Assembly: GCA_017557715.1 (NCBI GenBank)
Contig: JAFYYE010000108.1
Coordinates: 1-18,390, forward strand
Direction: 5' to 3'
From: Pseudobutyrivibrio sp.
GTDB taxonomy: Bacteria; Bacillota; Clostridia; Lachnospirales; Lachnospiraceae
DNA length: 18,390 bases
Below, piece after piece: positions 1 through 8,279 of this stretch (positions are counted from its first letter, which is position 1; each line of letters opens with the position of its first letter). A program made the position numbers and the translations under genes. Below the pieces are notes generated by a model, which saw only the letters and a program-made list of their open reading frames with translations, was not told where the DNA came from and did not search any database.

Positions 1-858
1 AATTGGTGGATAATGCATTTCCAATACTGGGCTGTTGTAGAACGATGCAACCTTAATATCTCTTGGAACCACAACGTTTTCTGTTTTTAATCGATTCAAT
101 ACATTTATACAAATATTATCATCCATGCAAAGTATGCATTCTATTTGATTTTTCAAGCAATCATCAAGCGCCTGTGCAGTTCTATTAGGATAACCTGCCT
201 CATAAAAAACGAATCTATCATCCCAACCTAAGTCATTTTCAAGATGCGCCTTACGAAATCCATTAAATCTGTTTTGAGTTACGATATGGGTCATATCAGC
301 ACAGAGTAACGCTAATTTCCTATATCCCATTTTTAAAAGCAATGAGGTTAATTCTCTACATCCATTTTCTTGATCTACATCTACTTGGTATACGCTATCA
401 TCTTCATAAGAGCCTATTACAATAAAAGGCACCTGGTGAGATTTTAAAAACTCAATATCTATACCGTTTTTTATAGTTCTAGTCAGAATAACTCCATCAA
501 CTTTGTGGTGTTTAATTATCTTTTTTAACTCGGAAATATCAACTGCACTAGTCTTTATTGGAATAACGTTATAATCTCTTGATGCATAGTAATCAATTAC
601 TCTAAGCAGAGTTGCCTGAAAGTATGGCATTTCTGCAAAATCATCTTCACCAGGTAATGTAACACAGATATTCTTTGTGTTCTTTTTAGAAAAAGCAGCA
701 TTTTTGCTTTTTACAGAATAATTGTTATCTCTTAAATACTCCCCTATTTTATCTTTGGTATTCTGAGATACTCTTCCATTACCTGAAAGTGCTCTAGACA
801 CAGTAGTTTGCGAAATATTTAATTCCTCTGCTATCTTCTTGATTTCTACTTCTTGCAT
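1..858 (-). CDS. LacI-family transcriptional regulator, C-terminus cut by window edge
   Basis: The frame stays open from the ATG at 858 to the left edge (286 codons), so the protein is incomplete. Residues 1-45 form a LacI-type helix-turn-helix (EIKKIAEELNISQTTVSRAL), followed by a hinge and a periplasmic-binding-protein-like sensor domain; the last visible residues (VASFYNSPVLEMHYPPI) match the conserved late part of this family. The start follows the upstream galactanase stop by 18 bp with an AAGGATAA ribosome site, so it is probably the last gene of the galactan operon and its local repressor. Family members bind palindromes with a central CG, and six TTGCGCAA-like palindromes lie at the operon promoter (7157-7346). 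The effector is probably a galacto-oligosaccharide; that is inference. Confidence 0.9.
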   Translation of the reverse strand, partial: MQEVEIKKIAEELNISQTTVSRALSGNGRVSQNTKDKIGEYLRDNNYSVKSKNAAFSKKNTKNICVTLPGEDDFAEMPYFQATLLRVIDYYASRDYNVIPIKTSAVDISELKKIIKHHKVDGVILTRTIKNGIDIEFLKSHQVPFIVIGSYEDDSVYQVDVDQENGCRELTSLLLKMGYRKLALLCADMTHIVTQNRFNGFRKAHLENDLGWDDRFVFYEAGYPNRTAQALDDCLKNQIECILCMDDNICINVLNRLKTENVVVPRDIKVASFYNSPVLEMHYPPI

Positions 859-876
859 GAGTGATTATCCTTATCT

Positions 877-2145
877 TTAGTGGTTAATATGATTGAATAA
901 TTGTAACGAATCTAATGCCTTACCATTACGGTCGAACAATGCCATGTTATCCCATGAGCTTCCACAATCTCTTAATGAATACTCAGAGACCTTTGAGTTA
1001 TACATTAATTCGTAATTGCCAGATTCAGCAGATGCAAAACCTGTGCCATAATTATGACAATTACCTGTGCTTGTCCCAATCCAAGTTGGCTCCCAATAGA
1101 ATCCACCTAAACCGTAACCGCTTGTTCCTGATTGGTTATTTACAGCATATACAGCATCCATTACAGCAAGAATAGCCTGTTCCTGCCCTCTTACGCTAAC
1201 ATCATATCCTGAGAATGACATGTCATTCTTAGAACCGATATTATTGCCCTGACTATCTGAATTATCAAAAGTATATGGATATGCTGTTTCTGCAACCATC
1301 ACCTTTTTATTGTATGTCTTAGCTATAGATTTTAGCGACTCCTTTAAGTCTGAAGGTGCTCCATGCCAAAATGGATATGCTGAAACCGCAAAAACATCAT
1401 AATTAACATTTTGCTTCTTTAACTGCTCTGCATACCAAGAAGCTGTTGTATTTGGATCTGTAAAATGAACAACTTTTAATATTTTATTACTTCCGTATTT
1501 ACCATAGGACGAATTTATATCATCTACGGCCCAGCAGCCGTTCTTAAGGCCATTTGCTACACCTGAACTCAAATCCCATGTGCCATCATATAATCCACCC
1601 ATTCCACATAAAGAGCCTTGAGTTTCATTGCCAATCTGAACCATGCCTACATCGACTCCAGCATCAATAAGTGTCTTTAGTGAATCATAGGTATAATTAT
1701 AAATTGCGATTCCTTTTTCATGAACATTAAAGTTCTTCCAATCCTTTGGTGCGTACTGTTTTGATGGATCTGCCCAGAAATCTGAATACTGGAAATCTAT
1801 CATGCACTTCATACCATGTCTAGTTGCTCGCTGACCTATGAGTTTTGCTTTATATAAATCGTTATTTCCACCACCATAGCCAGCTCCTGAACGACTATAT
1901 GGATTATTCCATACTCTTATTCTGACATAGTTTACGCCAGCATCCTTCAAAATATCGAAAATATCACCAGGATTACCATTAGCATACTTGAAAGTAACTC
2001 CAGAATCTTCAAAAGCGATTATGCTGGATATATCTACACCTTTGACAAAGCTTGAATTGGCAGCTTCAACATTTATGTCATTGAATGAAAACAAGCTTGC
2101 TACTGTCATTACGCAACATAAAATAGAAAGTAATTTCTTTCTCAT
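877..2145 (-). CDS. Secreted GH53 arabinogalactan endo-beta-1,4-galactanase
   Basis: A 422-residue glycoside hydrolase family 53 enzyme that cleaves beta-1,4-galactan (pectin type I arabinogalactan side chains) outside the cell. An N-terminal signal peptide (MRKKLLSILCC, hydrophobic stretch, cleavage likely after NVEA) precedes the catalytic domain, which starts at FVKGVDIS. The two catalytic glutamates are visible: E174 in MVQIGNE (acid/base) and E286 in VMVAETAYPY (nucleophile). There is no sorting motif or extra binding domain. A longer frame begins at 2187, but the start at 2145 is chosen because it gives the signal peptide, has AGGGGGAAGC just upstream, and overlaps the previous stop as ATGA, which suggests translational coupling. 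Its products would feed the ABC transporter encoded upstream. Confidence 0.93.
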   Translation of the reverse strand: MRKKLLSILCCVMTVASLFSFNDINVEAANSSFVKGVDISSIIAFEDSGVTFKYANGNPGDIFDILKDAGVNYVRIRVWNNPYSRSGAGYGGGNNDLYKAKLIGQRATRHGMKCMIDFQYSDFWADPSKQYAPKDWKNFNVHEKGIAIYNYTYDSLKTLIDAGVDVGMVQIGNETQGSLCGMGGLYDGTWDLSSGVANGLKNGCWAVDDINSSYGKYGSNKILKVVHFTDPNTTASWYAEQLKKQNVNYDVFAVSAYPFWHGAPSDLKESLKSIAKTYNKKVMVAETAYPYTFDNSDSQGNNIGSKNDMSFSGYDVSVRGQEQAILAVMDAVYAVNNQSGTSGYGLGGFYWEPTWIGTSTGNCHNYGTGFASAESGNYELMYNSKVSEYSLRDCGSSWDNMALFDRNGKALDSLQLFNHINH

Positions 2146-3650
2146 GCTTCCCCCTTTAATAAATGCAATTCCTTTATCTCTCCCCAAATCTCTGGAGAAT
2201 CAACTTCAATTCCTACCTTAATCTTTGTATTGCAAGGTATTTCTTCCGTAATCATCCCTCTAGTCCATAAGGTATCAGAAGGATATATATTTGTTTCTCT
2301 GGTATAATCACTGAACTTAATATATAGCTTGATACATACCCCAGTTGTATTATCCCCGCGATAATCAACTGCCAGAGTATATGTACCATTTTCTTGAATT
2401 TCTACATCTTTCTCAATATTGAACTTGATATTTCCTTTGCTTTCAAAGGCAAAGACACTACTATCTGGCTCTGTTTTAATCTCAAATGTTAGATTGGTAG
2501 GCTTTGTAAAATTCCAACCTAGCATTTTGGTATCAAAAGAAGCATCTGTTAATATTTCATCACCTTCTAATGGTTCTTCATTATCTGAAGTATAGTTAAC
2601 AGCTGAATACATCTTTCTTGCTTCATCCACGTCGATTAATACATCTTTATCTAGATCTGTTAATGCAGATAAAGGATTACCATTCTCATCAACAACACCC
2701 ATGCAGTAACCCCAACTGCTAGCATTTTCATCTCTCATGAATGGTTCCCAATAAAAGAAGCCTAATCCCTTATTATCTTTAACACCAGATATTATGCCTG
2801 AAACAATCTGCAATGCTTTCTTTTGGCCACTATCAGATGCTAAATATCCTCCTAGCCTTTCCTGACCTTTTCCAAAAAGAGAATCAGAAGCCAATCTGTA
2901 TGCATAGGCAGTTTCTGCTACGATAAGATCCTTATTATATCTTTCTGCAAGCCTATTCATTGTTTCATCTAAATCTTTATATGTTCCATGCCAGAATGGA
3001 TAATATGACAAACCGATAATATCAAAGTCATTAACACCGAATTGAATAAGTGAATCAAACCATTCTTCAAAGTAGTGATATCTACCGCCCTGATCTAGAT
3101 GAATCATTATTTTAATATCTTTACCACCAATCGAATCGCGGACACCTCTTATACCAGCATCTACAAGTCTTGCAAGTTCGCTAAAATTTTCTGTGCTACC
3201 ATCTGGCCAAAGCATACCACATCGAATTTCATTACCTACCTGCACCATCTCTGGAGACAGCTCTGATAATGCCAATGAATCGAGCACATTTTTAGTATAC
3301 TCGTATACTGCGTCTTCAAGCTCTACGCCATGTAACTCTTCCCATGCCTTAGGCTTTTTTTGTTTACCAGGATCAGCCCACCAATCAGAATAATGAAAGT
3401 CTAAAAGATATGGTATATCTAACTCTTTCATCCTTTTAGCTAGCTTTACAGTTGATTCAAAACCGCAATAACCGCCTGACTCAGGCATATTACTTGGTTC
3501 ATTCCATATTCGTATTCTGCCATAGTTAAAGCCTTTTTCTATGGCATACTCTAATATATCTACAGGCTCTTTTTTATCATTGTAATAAATATAGCCCCTA
3601 TCAAGCATTTCTTCGTATGAAGAAACATCCATTCCTTTTATAAATTCCAC
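2142..3650 (-). CDS. GH53 endo-beta-1,4-galactanase, no signal peptide, with C-terminal beta-rich domain
   Basis: A 502-residue second galactanase. The GH53 fold starts at residue 3 (FIKGMDVSS), so no signal peptide is possible from this start; catalytic residues are E141 (MVQVGNE) and E246 (LIVAETAY). Residues about 365-500 form a beta-rich module (DEILTDASFDTK onward) resembling galactan-binding modules attached to other GH53 enzymes; CBM61-like is a guess. The start is GTG with GAGG seven bases upstream; the next in-frame ATG (residue 7) would cut into the conserved N-terminus. The protein is likely cytoplasmic, trimming imported galacto-oligosaccharides, which makes a carbohydrate-binding-like module unusual. 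The stop overlaps the start of the secreted galactanase by ATGA. Confidence 0.9.
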   Translation of the reverse strand: MEFIKGMDVSSYEEMLDRGYIYYNDKKEPVDILEYAIEKGFNYGRIRIWNEPSNMPESGGYCGFESTVKLAKRMKELDIPYLLDFHYSDWWADPGKQKKPKAWEELHGVELEDAVYEYTKNVLDSLALSELSPEMVQVGNEIRCGMLWPDGSTENFSELARLVDAGIRGVRDSIGGKDIKIMIHLDQGGRYHYFEEWFDSLIQFGVNDFDIIGLSYYPFWHGTYKDLDETMNRLAERYNKDLIVAETAYAYRLASDSLFGKGQERLGGYLASDSGQKKALQIVSGIISGVKDNKGLGFFYWEPFMRDENASSWGYCMGVVDENGNPLSALTDLDKDVLIDVDEARKMYSAVNYTSDNEEPLEGDEILTDASFDTKMLGWNFTKPTNLTFEIKTEPDSSVFAFESKGNIKFNIEKDVEIQENGTYTLAVDYRGDNTTGVCIKLYIKFSDYTRETNIYPSDTLWTRGMITEEIPCNTKIKVGIEVDSPEIWGEIKELHLLKGEA

Positions 3651-3667
3651 GCCTTAACCTCATAAAT

Positions 3668-3689
3668 GAGGCTGGTTAAAACCAGCCTC
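3668..3689 (-). promoter_or_regulatory. Intercistronic stem-loop between binding protein and galactanase genes
   Basis: A perfect 10-bp inverted repeat, GAGGCTGGTT and AACCAGCCTC, separated by two bases, starts 7 bases after the binding-protein stop. No T-run follows on the minus strand (ATTTATGAGG follows), so it is probably not a full terminator. Stem-loops after binding-protein genes commonly protect the upstream mRNA and give it higher expression than downstream enzyme genes; that role is inferred. Confidence 0.6.
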
Positions 3690-3696
3690 TACACAA

Positions 3697-5297
3697 TTAA
3701 ATACCATTTGCATCCTTGTATGTCTGATACTGATTTAAAAACTCTTCTGTAAATGCTTCAACACCTGCGTCTAACAAAGCCTGATGGAACTCCTCAAGAG
3801 TAGCTTCTGTTTTATCTCCATAGATTCCTAAAGCAAAGCTCTGCTGATACTCTGTTACAACTGACTGTACTGCTGTGTACTGATTCTGAACAGGTGATGG
3901 ATCAAATGTAAATCCTGTCTGAGCTGGTACAAATTCCATCTTTTCGCAATTGTCGCCAAAAGCTATTGCTCTTTCATCAAGGCCTGCCTCATCTGGTCGT
4001 CCTGACGATTGATAGCCCATGCCCATCCATTCCATGGATAATCGCCAGCTTTATCAAGAGTAATTCTATTTCCATCTGCATCAAGCTCATAATGTGTACC
4101 TTCGATACCACCTAAGAGCAATCTATTTAAGTTTACATCACTCTTCATATAATCAAGAACAAGTGCTGCTCTTTCTGGGTCTGCTGACTTTTCTGTTATT
4201 GCTGTTGCATCAACAGAATATGCACCTCTAGAACGCTTTGTATTTGGAGTAACATCATATACTGCATATTCTCCTAAACCTGCTTTTTCAAGATTATCGC
4301 CAGCACCAAAAATACTTGAGTTCCATACAAATGCACCTGATGTTCCATTCTCAAAATATGACTGAGAATCAGTAGTATCATTAATAGCATTTGATGACCA
4401 TACCCCAGCTTTTGCTAAGTCTTCCATCTGCAAAGCATAATCTGAATAGTAGTCTGACATGTATGAATAAACGATATCAGAAGCCTCAGGAGCATCTTCC
4501 TTATTGTTTGCCTGATATAAGAAATCATATCCTTCAGCTACACCCTGAAGAGTATTTTCCTGACAGAACATAGTAAATAACTGCTCTCTATTTGCATTTG
4601 TATTTAATGCAGTTACACCTGTTTTTCCCTGTAATTTTGCAAGCTCCTTTAAGTATGTTTTGAAGTTATCCCAACTATCAGGAGTTGTTAAAGAGTACTT
4701 ATCAATTAAGTCCTTTCTTACAACCGCGCCATTGTATGCTGTAAAGGTTGCCTTTCCCTTAGGTACTGCATATACATCACCATTAATTGCTATCTCTTTC
4801 CATGCCTCCTCTGGCAATTCAGCATATGAGTATGGTAAATATGTCTTAATGAACTCATCATCTAACTTCTTAAAAGCACCCGCAGCCACTTCATCATTGT
4901 AATAGCACCATGAAGCTGTATAAATAAGATCTACCTGCTCACCACCTGAAAGTAATAATGAATACTTTGTAGCATAATCACTCCAATTCAAAAACTCGAT
5001 ATCCAGTGTAGTATTCAAATTTGGTTCAAAATACTCTGAATTAGCCTTCTCAAGTACAGTGTCCATATCTGCTGGTCTGTCACCTAAAACATACATTACA
5101 ACTGTTTCAGGTGTAGAAAAGTTAAATCCCTTTCCTGCATATGGGCTTTCTGCTGAAATAGCAGAATCATCAGGACCCTCTGCTGTTCTAGGTCCGTTCA
5201 TTACTGTTGCGGATTCGCTACTTCCACATGCAACAAGTGACATCATCATTGACGCTGTCAAGAATCCCCCCACTAATCTTTTAATTCTTTTCTTCAT
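3697..5297 (-). pseudogene. Sugar ABC transporter solute-binding lipoprotein, frameshifted near the C-terminus
   Basis: An extracellular binding protein of the large LplA/YtcQ-like type (about 533 residues if repaired), expected to deliver galacto-oligosaccharides to the adjacent permeases. The start at 5297 has GGAGG upstream and yields a lipoprotein signal with lipobox LVAC (C24); the frame also runs to 5342, which would bury this signal. The first frame reads normally to NRQDDQ and stops at 3963. A second frame, one base different, is coding-like from DEAGLDERAIAFGDNC and continues to 3697. The break is near 3990-4004; one extra base turning CCAGAT into CCCAGAT would restore a smooth DDPDEAGLDERA. 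It may be a true mutation or a sequencing error; no good slippery heptamer is seen. Confidence 0.85.
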
Positions 5298-5322
5298 TTT
5301 TGTCCTCCAAAAACATTTATTA

Positions 5323-6222
5323 TTAACCCTTGACTGCCCCAAGAGTCAATCCCTTAACAAAATACTTCTGTAAAAATGGATATAGTAATACGATTGGTCC
5401 AGTAGCTATTACTGTCATCGCAAGTTTCAATCCCTCTGATGGCAACTGACCTACCTGCATTCCAGTCAAAACAGCAATCCTCTTTAACGCCTCTGAACTG
5501 TTTAGTATATTCTGCAAAGTATACTGAAGATTCCAATGCTCTCCTGTGCTCATAAACAACATACAGTTATACCAATCATTCCAATACGCTAATGCAACAA
5601 ATAAAGTGATTGTAGCAATAAGCGGTTTAGCCATCGGCATAATAACCTTGTAATAGATACAAAAATCTCCAGCCCCATCAATTTTTGCAGCTTCCACCAT
5701 CTCAAATGGGATTCCCTTCATAAAGCTCTTTGCTATAATCATGTTCCACACAGAAAACATTCCAGGCAGTATTAAGGAATAGATTCTATTGGTAAAACCT
5801 AAATACTTGGTGCAAAGCAAGTAATATGGAACAAGTCCCCCATTAAATAGCGTTGTAAAGAAGAAGAAAAACGAAAAACCATTCTTCCATGGAAAATCCT
5901 TGCGGGCCAATACATACCCTGTCATTGTTGTCATAAATATTGAAAGAGTTGTTCCTACTACAGTTACAAAAACTGTTACAGCATAAGCTTCTAATATTGT
6001 TTGAGGATTCTTAAAAGCCATTGCGTATGCTTCAGTAGAAATCTCCTTTAATCCAAGCCAGAATTTATAGCCGGTTGTAACGATTGTGCTCTCGTTTGTA
6101 AATGATCCCATAATAATGAGATAGAATGGAATAACGCAAGCCAAGGCAAAAATACATACAAGTAAGTATCCTATTATTTCAAAGGTAATTTGGTCTGTAC
6201 CTTTTTTCACTTTAGTTCCCAT
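5323..6222 (-). CDS. Carbohydrate ABC transporter permease (LplC/YtcP type)
   Basis: A 299-residue inner-membrane permease of the MalG-like family. It has about six hydrophobic segments (for example residues 16-38 and 82-104) and the cytoplasmic EAA loop, EMVEAAKIDGAGDFCIYYK, at residues 174-192, which contacts the ATPase. The C-terminus LQKYFVKGLTLGAVKG is typical of this subgroup. The start has GGGGGA seven bases upstream, 12 bp after the stop of the partner permease; the binding-protein gene follows after 25 bp. It would act as the second half of the importer for galactan fragments. No ATPase gene is present in the operon, as is common where an MsmK-like ATPase is shared. Confidence 0.93.
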   Translation of the reverse strand: MGTKVKKGTDQITFEIIGYLLVCIFALACVIPFYLIIMGSFTNESTIVTTGYKFWLGLKEISTEAYAMAFKNPQTILEAYAVTVFVTVVGTTLSIFMTTMTGYVLARKDFPWKNGFSFFFFFTTLFNGGLVPYYLLCTKYLGFTNRIYSLILPGMFSVWNMIIAKSFMKGIPFEMVEAAKIDGAGDFCIYYKVIMPMAKPLIATITLFVALAYWNDWYNCMLFMSTGEHWNLQYTLQNILNSSEALKRIAVLTGMQVGQLPSEGLKLAMTVIATGPIVLLYPFLQKYFVKGLTLGAVKG

Positions 6223-6234
6223 TATTAAATCCCC

Positions 6235-7137
6235 CTAGAACAATGTATAATCTGGCGCAATCTTCTTAACGATCCAGTTAGCTGTAACAATTGTTACAAA
6301 GCATAAAACTGACTGATACAATCCGGCTGCTGCTGTCATTCCCACATCAGGAGTAGTTAACAACAATCTATAAATATATGTATCCAAAATATCTGAAGAC
6401 TTAAGTAATAGCTGATTTGATCCAACAATCTGGTAGAACATACCAAAATCGCCTCTAAAAATATTTCCAAGAGCAAGAAGTGTCATAATCATGATTGTTG
6501 GCTTTAATGAAGGTAATGTTATGTATCTTATTTTTTGCCATACATTTGCACCATCAATTGACGCGGCCTCATATAGGTCTTGGCTAATACCTGCTATAGC
6601 CGCCAAATAAATAACGGTTCCATAGCCTGTTTGTTTCCACAGCTTCACTAGAACCATAACTACTGGCCATAGTGCTGTGTTGCTATAAACACTGTATTTC
6701 TCGGCTCCGTTGGAAAGAAGTACCGAATTGATTACACCGTGGTCTCCAAAAATGTTAAGCATGATAGTTGCTACAACAACCCAGGAAATGAAATAAGGTA
6801 AAAACATAAAGCCTTGAGCTACCTTTTTAAAGGCTTTATTATTGATCTCACTTAGGATAATTGCGAAACCTACCTCAAATAGCATTCCAAATGCAATAAA
6901 TGCAATATTATATAAAAGAGTATTTCTCGTTAATTGCCAAATCTTGTTTGATACAAATAGAAATTTAAAATTATCTAAGCCAACCCATGGACTTCCAAAT
7001 ATTCCATCTGCATACCTGTAATTTTTAAATGCAAGTACGATACCCGCCATAGGCAAATAACTAAAGACAATCACATAAATTAATGGTGGCAGTAGCATCA
7101 ACAGCAATATTTTGTTTTTTAGTAATAGTTTCTTCAT
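6235..7137 (-). CDS. Sugar ABC transporter permease (LplB/YtcP type)
   Basis: A 300-residue MalF-like permease and the first gene of the galactan operon. It has a hydrophobic N-terminal segment (LLLMLLPPLIYVIVFSYLP), further membrane spans, and the EAA loop DLYEAASIDGANVWQKIRY. The longer frame starts with TTG at 7149, but that codon lies inside the Shine-Dalgarno run; the ATG at 7137 is chosen, with GGAGGGGG ending two bases upstream. It pairs with the next permease to form the membrane channel. Expression should depend on the promoter at 7228-7256 and the operator array around it. Confidence 0.93.
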   Translation of the reverse strand: MKKLLLKNKILLLMLLPPLIYVIVFSYLPMAGIVLAFKNYRYADGIFGSPWVGLDNFKFLFVSNKIWQLTRNTLLYNIAFIAFGMLFEVGFAIILSEINNKAFKKVAQGFMFLPYFISWVVVATIMLNIFGDHGVINSVLLSNGAEKYSVYSNTALWPVVMVLVKLWKQTGYGTVIYLAAIAGISQDLYEAASIDGANVWQKIRYITLPSLKPTIMIMTLLALGNIFRGDFGMFYQIVGSNQLLLKSSDILDTYIYRLLLTTPDVGMTAAAGLYQSVLCFVTIVTANWIVKKIAPDYTLF

Positions 7138-7156
7138 GTCCCCCTCCAAGCATTAC

Positions 7157-7176
7157 TTGCGCATTTACTTGCGCAA
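7157..7176. promoter_or_regulatory. Downstream pair of TTGCGCAA operator-like sites
   Basis: TTGCGCAT (7157-7164) and TTGCGCAA (7169-7176) lie 12 bp apart in the leader just before the first permease gene. Together with the upstream cluster they fit operators of the LacI-type regulator: perfect or near-perfect palindromes with a central CG. Confidence 0.55.
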
Positions 7177-7227
7177 TTCTGTCGAGTTGTTTTTGTGAAT
7201 AAATCGTGAACTCAACATCTATTAGTA

Positions 7228-7256
7228 ATGATAATGTAGCAAACTCAACAAAACAA
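7228..7256 (-). promoter_or_regulatory. Putative promoter of the galactan operon
   Basis: On the minus strand TTGTTT (7251-7256) and TATCAT (7228-7233) are spaced by 17 bases, giving a start near 7221 and a leader of about 85 bases. The -35 match is weak and the -10 is five of six. Its position between the two clusters of TTGCGCAA sites supports a regulated promoter. Confidence 0.4.
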
Positions 7257-7278
7257 TTCGCATACTTCCTAATGATTT

Positions 7279-7346
7279 TTGCGCAATTTCTCTATATGCG
7301 CCAAAAATTATCGAAAAAATTGCGCAATCGATGCATGATTGCGCAA
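7279..7346. promoter_or_regulatory. Upstream cluster of four TTGCGCAA operator-like sites
   Basis: TTGCGCAA occurs at 7279-7286, 7320-7327 and 7339-7346, with a degenerate copy ATGCGCCA at 7296-7303. The last two are embedded as ATTGCGCAAT and ATTGCGCAAG, 19 bp apart. They lie upstream of the predicted -35 box, so looping with the downstream pair is a plausible mode of repression. Confidence 0.55.
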
Positions 7347-7398
7347 GTCATATTATTCCACTTAGATTTCAAATTAAGGATGAAGAAGGCGAGTTAAA

Positions 7399-7428
7399 GC
7401 CCAGCCCCGGAACCCCGGGAAGCTGGGC
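7399..7428 (-). terminator. Strong GC-rich hairpin, probable terminator of the AbiE-like operon
   Basis: GCCCAGC and GCTGGGC form a 7-bp outer stem, and CCCGG and CCGGG a further 5 bp with a GGTT loop. On the minus strand it is followed by TTTAACT, a short T-run. It would end transcripts from the nucleotidyltransferase gene before the galactan promoter. Between it and that gene (7429-7532) lies a second inverted repeat, GATAGC at 7486-7491 and GCTATC at 7507-7512, of unknown role. Confidence 0.5.
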
Positions 7429-7532
7429 CAAAAGAATCTATTTACGCTACGCTACGCAACCTACATCCGCAAATTACTTGTTGGCGATAGCTGCCTGTGC
7501 TGGTGTGCTATCCTACGACACTTTCTATCCTA

Positions 7533-8279
7533 TTATAAAAACAATTCTCGCAATATTTCCGCAATCTCTTCCGTAGAGACCTGATAGTTAATCAGTGTAT
7601 TTACATCAAATGGTTCTGTCTCTAAAGAATCAATAAAACTCCTGATATCACTTCGTACAGCAGCTGGTAAAGTAGATGGACGTTCTAGTTCCATCTCAAC
7701 AGCAATTCTCAAAATATCCTTTTTATGCTTCTTATATTCTGATGATTGAACGCTTTCTCCTGCCTGTCTTCTACTCCATAAATCAAGATACGCTTTTGAT
7801 TTAAATAAGATTAAATACTCTGGTCTAAGCACTGATAAGCCATTTATCACACGTTTACCATCAAGAAGCGCCTTATAATAATCATCATTTAATAGTATTC
7901 CAGACAGACTTGATACTTCATCATCAATATGCACTGGCGTGAGAACCGAAGGGCTTCTAAGCTCAAATTCTGTTCTGGCAAAAAGTTCAATCATTTTAGG
8001 AAAAGAATCATCTTTAGGATGCGTAAATCTAAAAAACTGTGGCTTGCCAGTTGATGTAGCCCTATGTTCATAGCCTCCATCTTCTATAAACCGCCAAAAT
8101 TTTTCACCATATTCCGGTGTAAGCGCCTCGACTATTAGCACCATGTCTAAATCTTTCGTTACTCTAAACTCCGCTTCTTGGCTTGCAAAATTGATATCAC
8201 AAGCCGCACCACCAATCAAAACATACTTGTCTACATCATCTATAAAATATCTTTTAAAAGTCTCTAATCCTTTTACCAT
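7533..8279 (-). CDS. AbiEii-like nucleotidyltransferase (toxin-type)
   Basis: A 248-residue protein with a minimal nucleotidyltransferase core: LIGGAA (G23-G24) followed by KDLDMVLIV, giving the D43-x-D45 metal-binding pair. Members of the AbiEii family transfer nucleotides (in characterised cases to tRNA ends) and act as toxins in type IV toxin-antitoxin or phage-abortive systems; the target here is unknown. The start at 8279 is preferred over 8309 because GGAGG lies seven bases upstream. It overlaps the stop of the upstream regulator by 7 bp, so the two are translationally coupled. Known AbiEii proteins can be longer; this one looks compact but complete. Confidence 0.75.
   Translation of the reverse strand: MVKGLETFKRYFIDDVDKYVLIGGAACDINFASQEAEFRVTKDLDMVLIVEALTPEYGEKFWRFIEDGGYEHRATSTGKPQFFRFTHPKDDSFPKMIELFARTEFELRSPSVLTPVHIDDEVSSLSGILLNDDYYKALLDGKRVINGLSVLRPEYLILFKSKAYLDLWSRRQAGESVQSSEYKKHKKDILRIAVEMELERPSTLPAAVRSDIRSFIDSLETEPFDVNTLINYQVSTEEIAEILRELFL

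Noticed and set aside
3963..4035. Programmed ribosomal frameshift in the binding-protein gene
   Set aside because: The overlap lacks a slippery heptamer and a following stem-loop, and binding proteins of this family are not known to use frameshifting; an indel is simpler.
7331..7576. 81-codon plus-strand frame across the galactan operator region
   Set aside because: It runs through the operator sites and the terminator hairpin, has no ribosome site, overlaps the antisense end of the nucleotidyltransferase gene and resembles no protein family I know.
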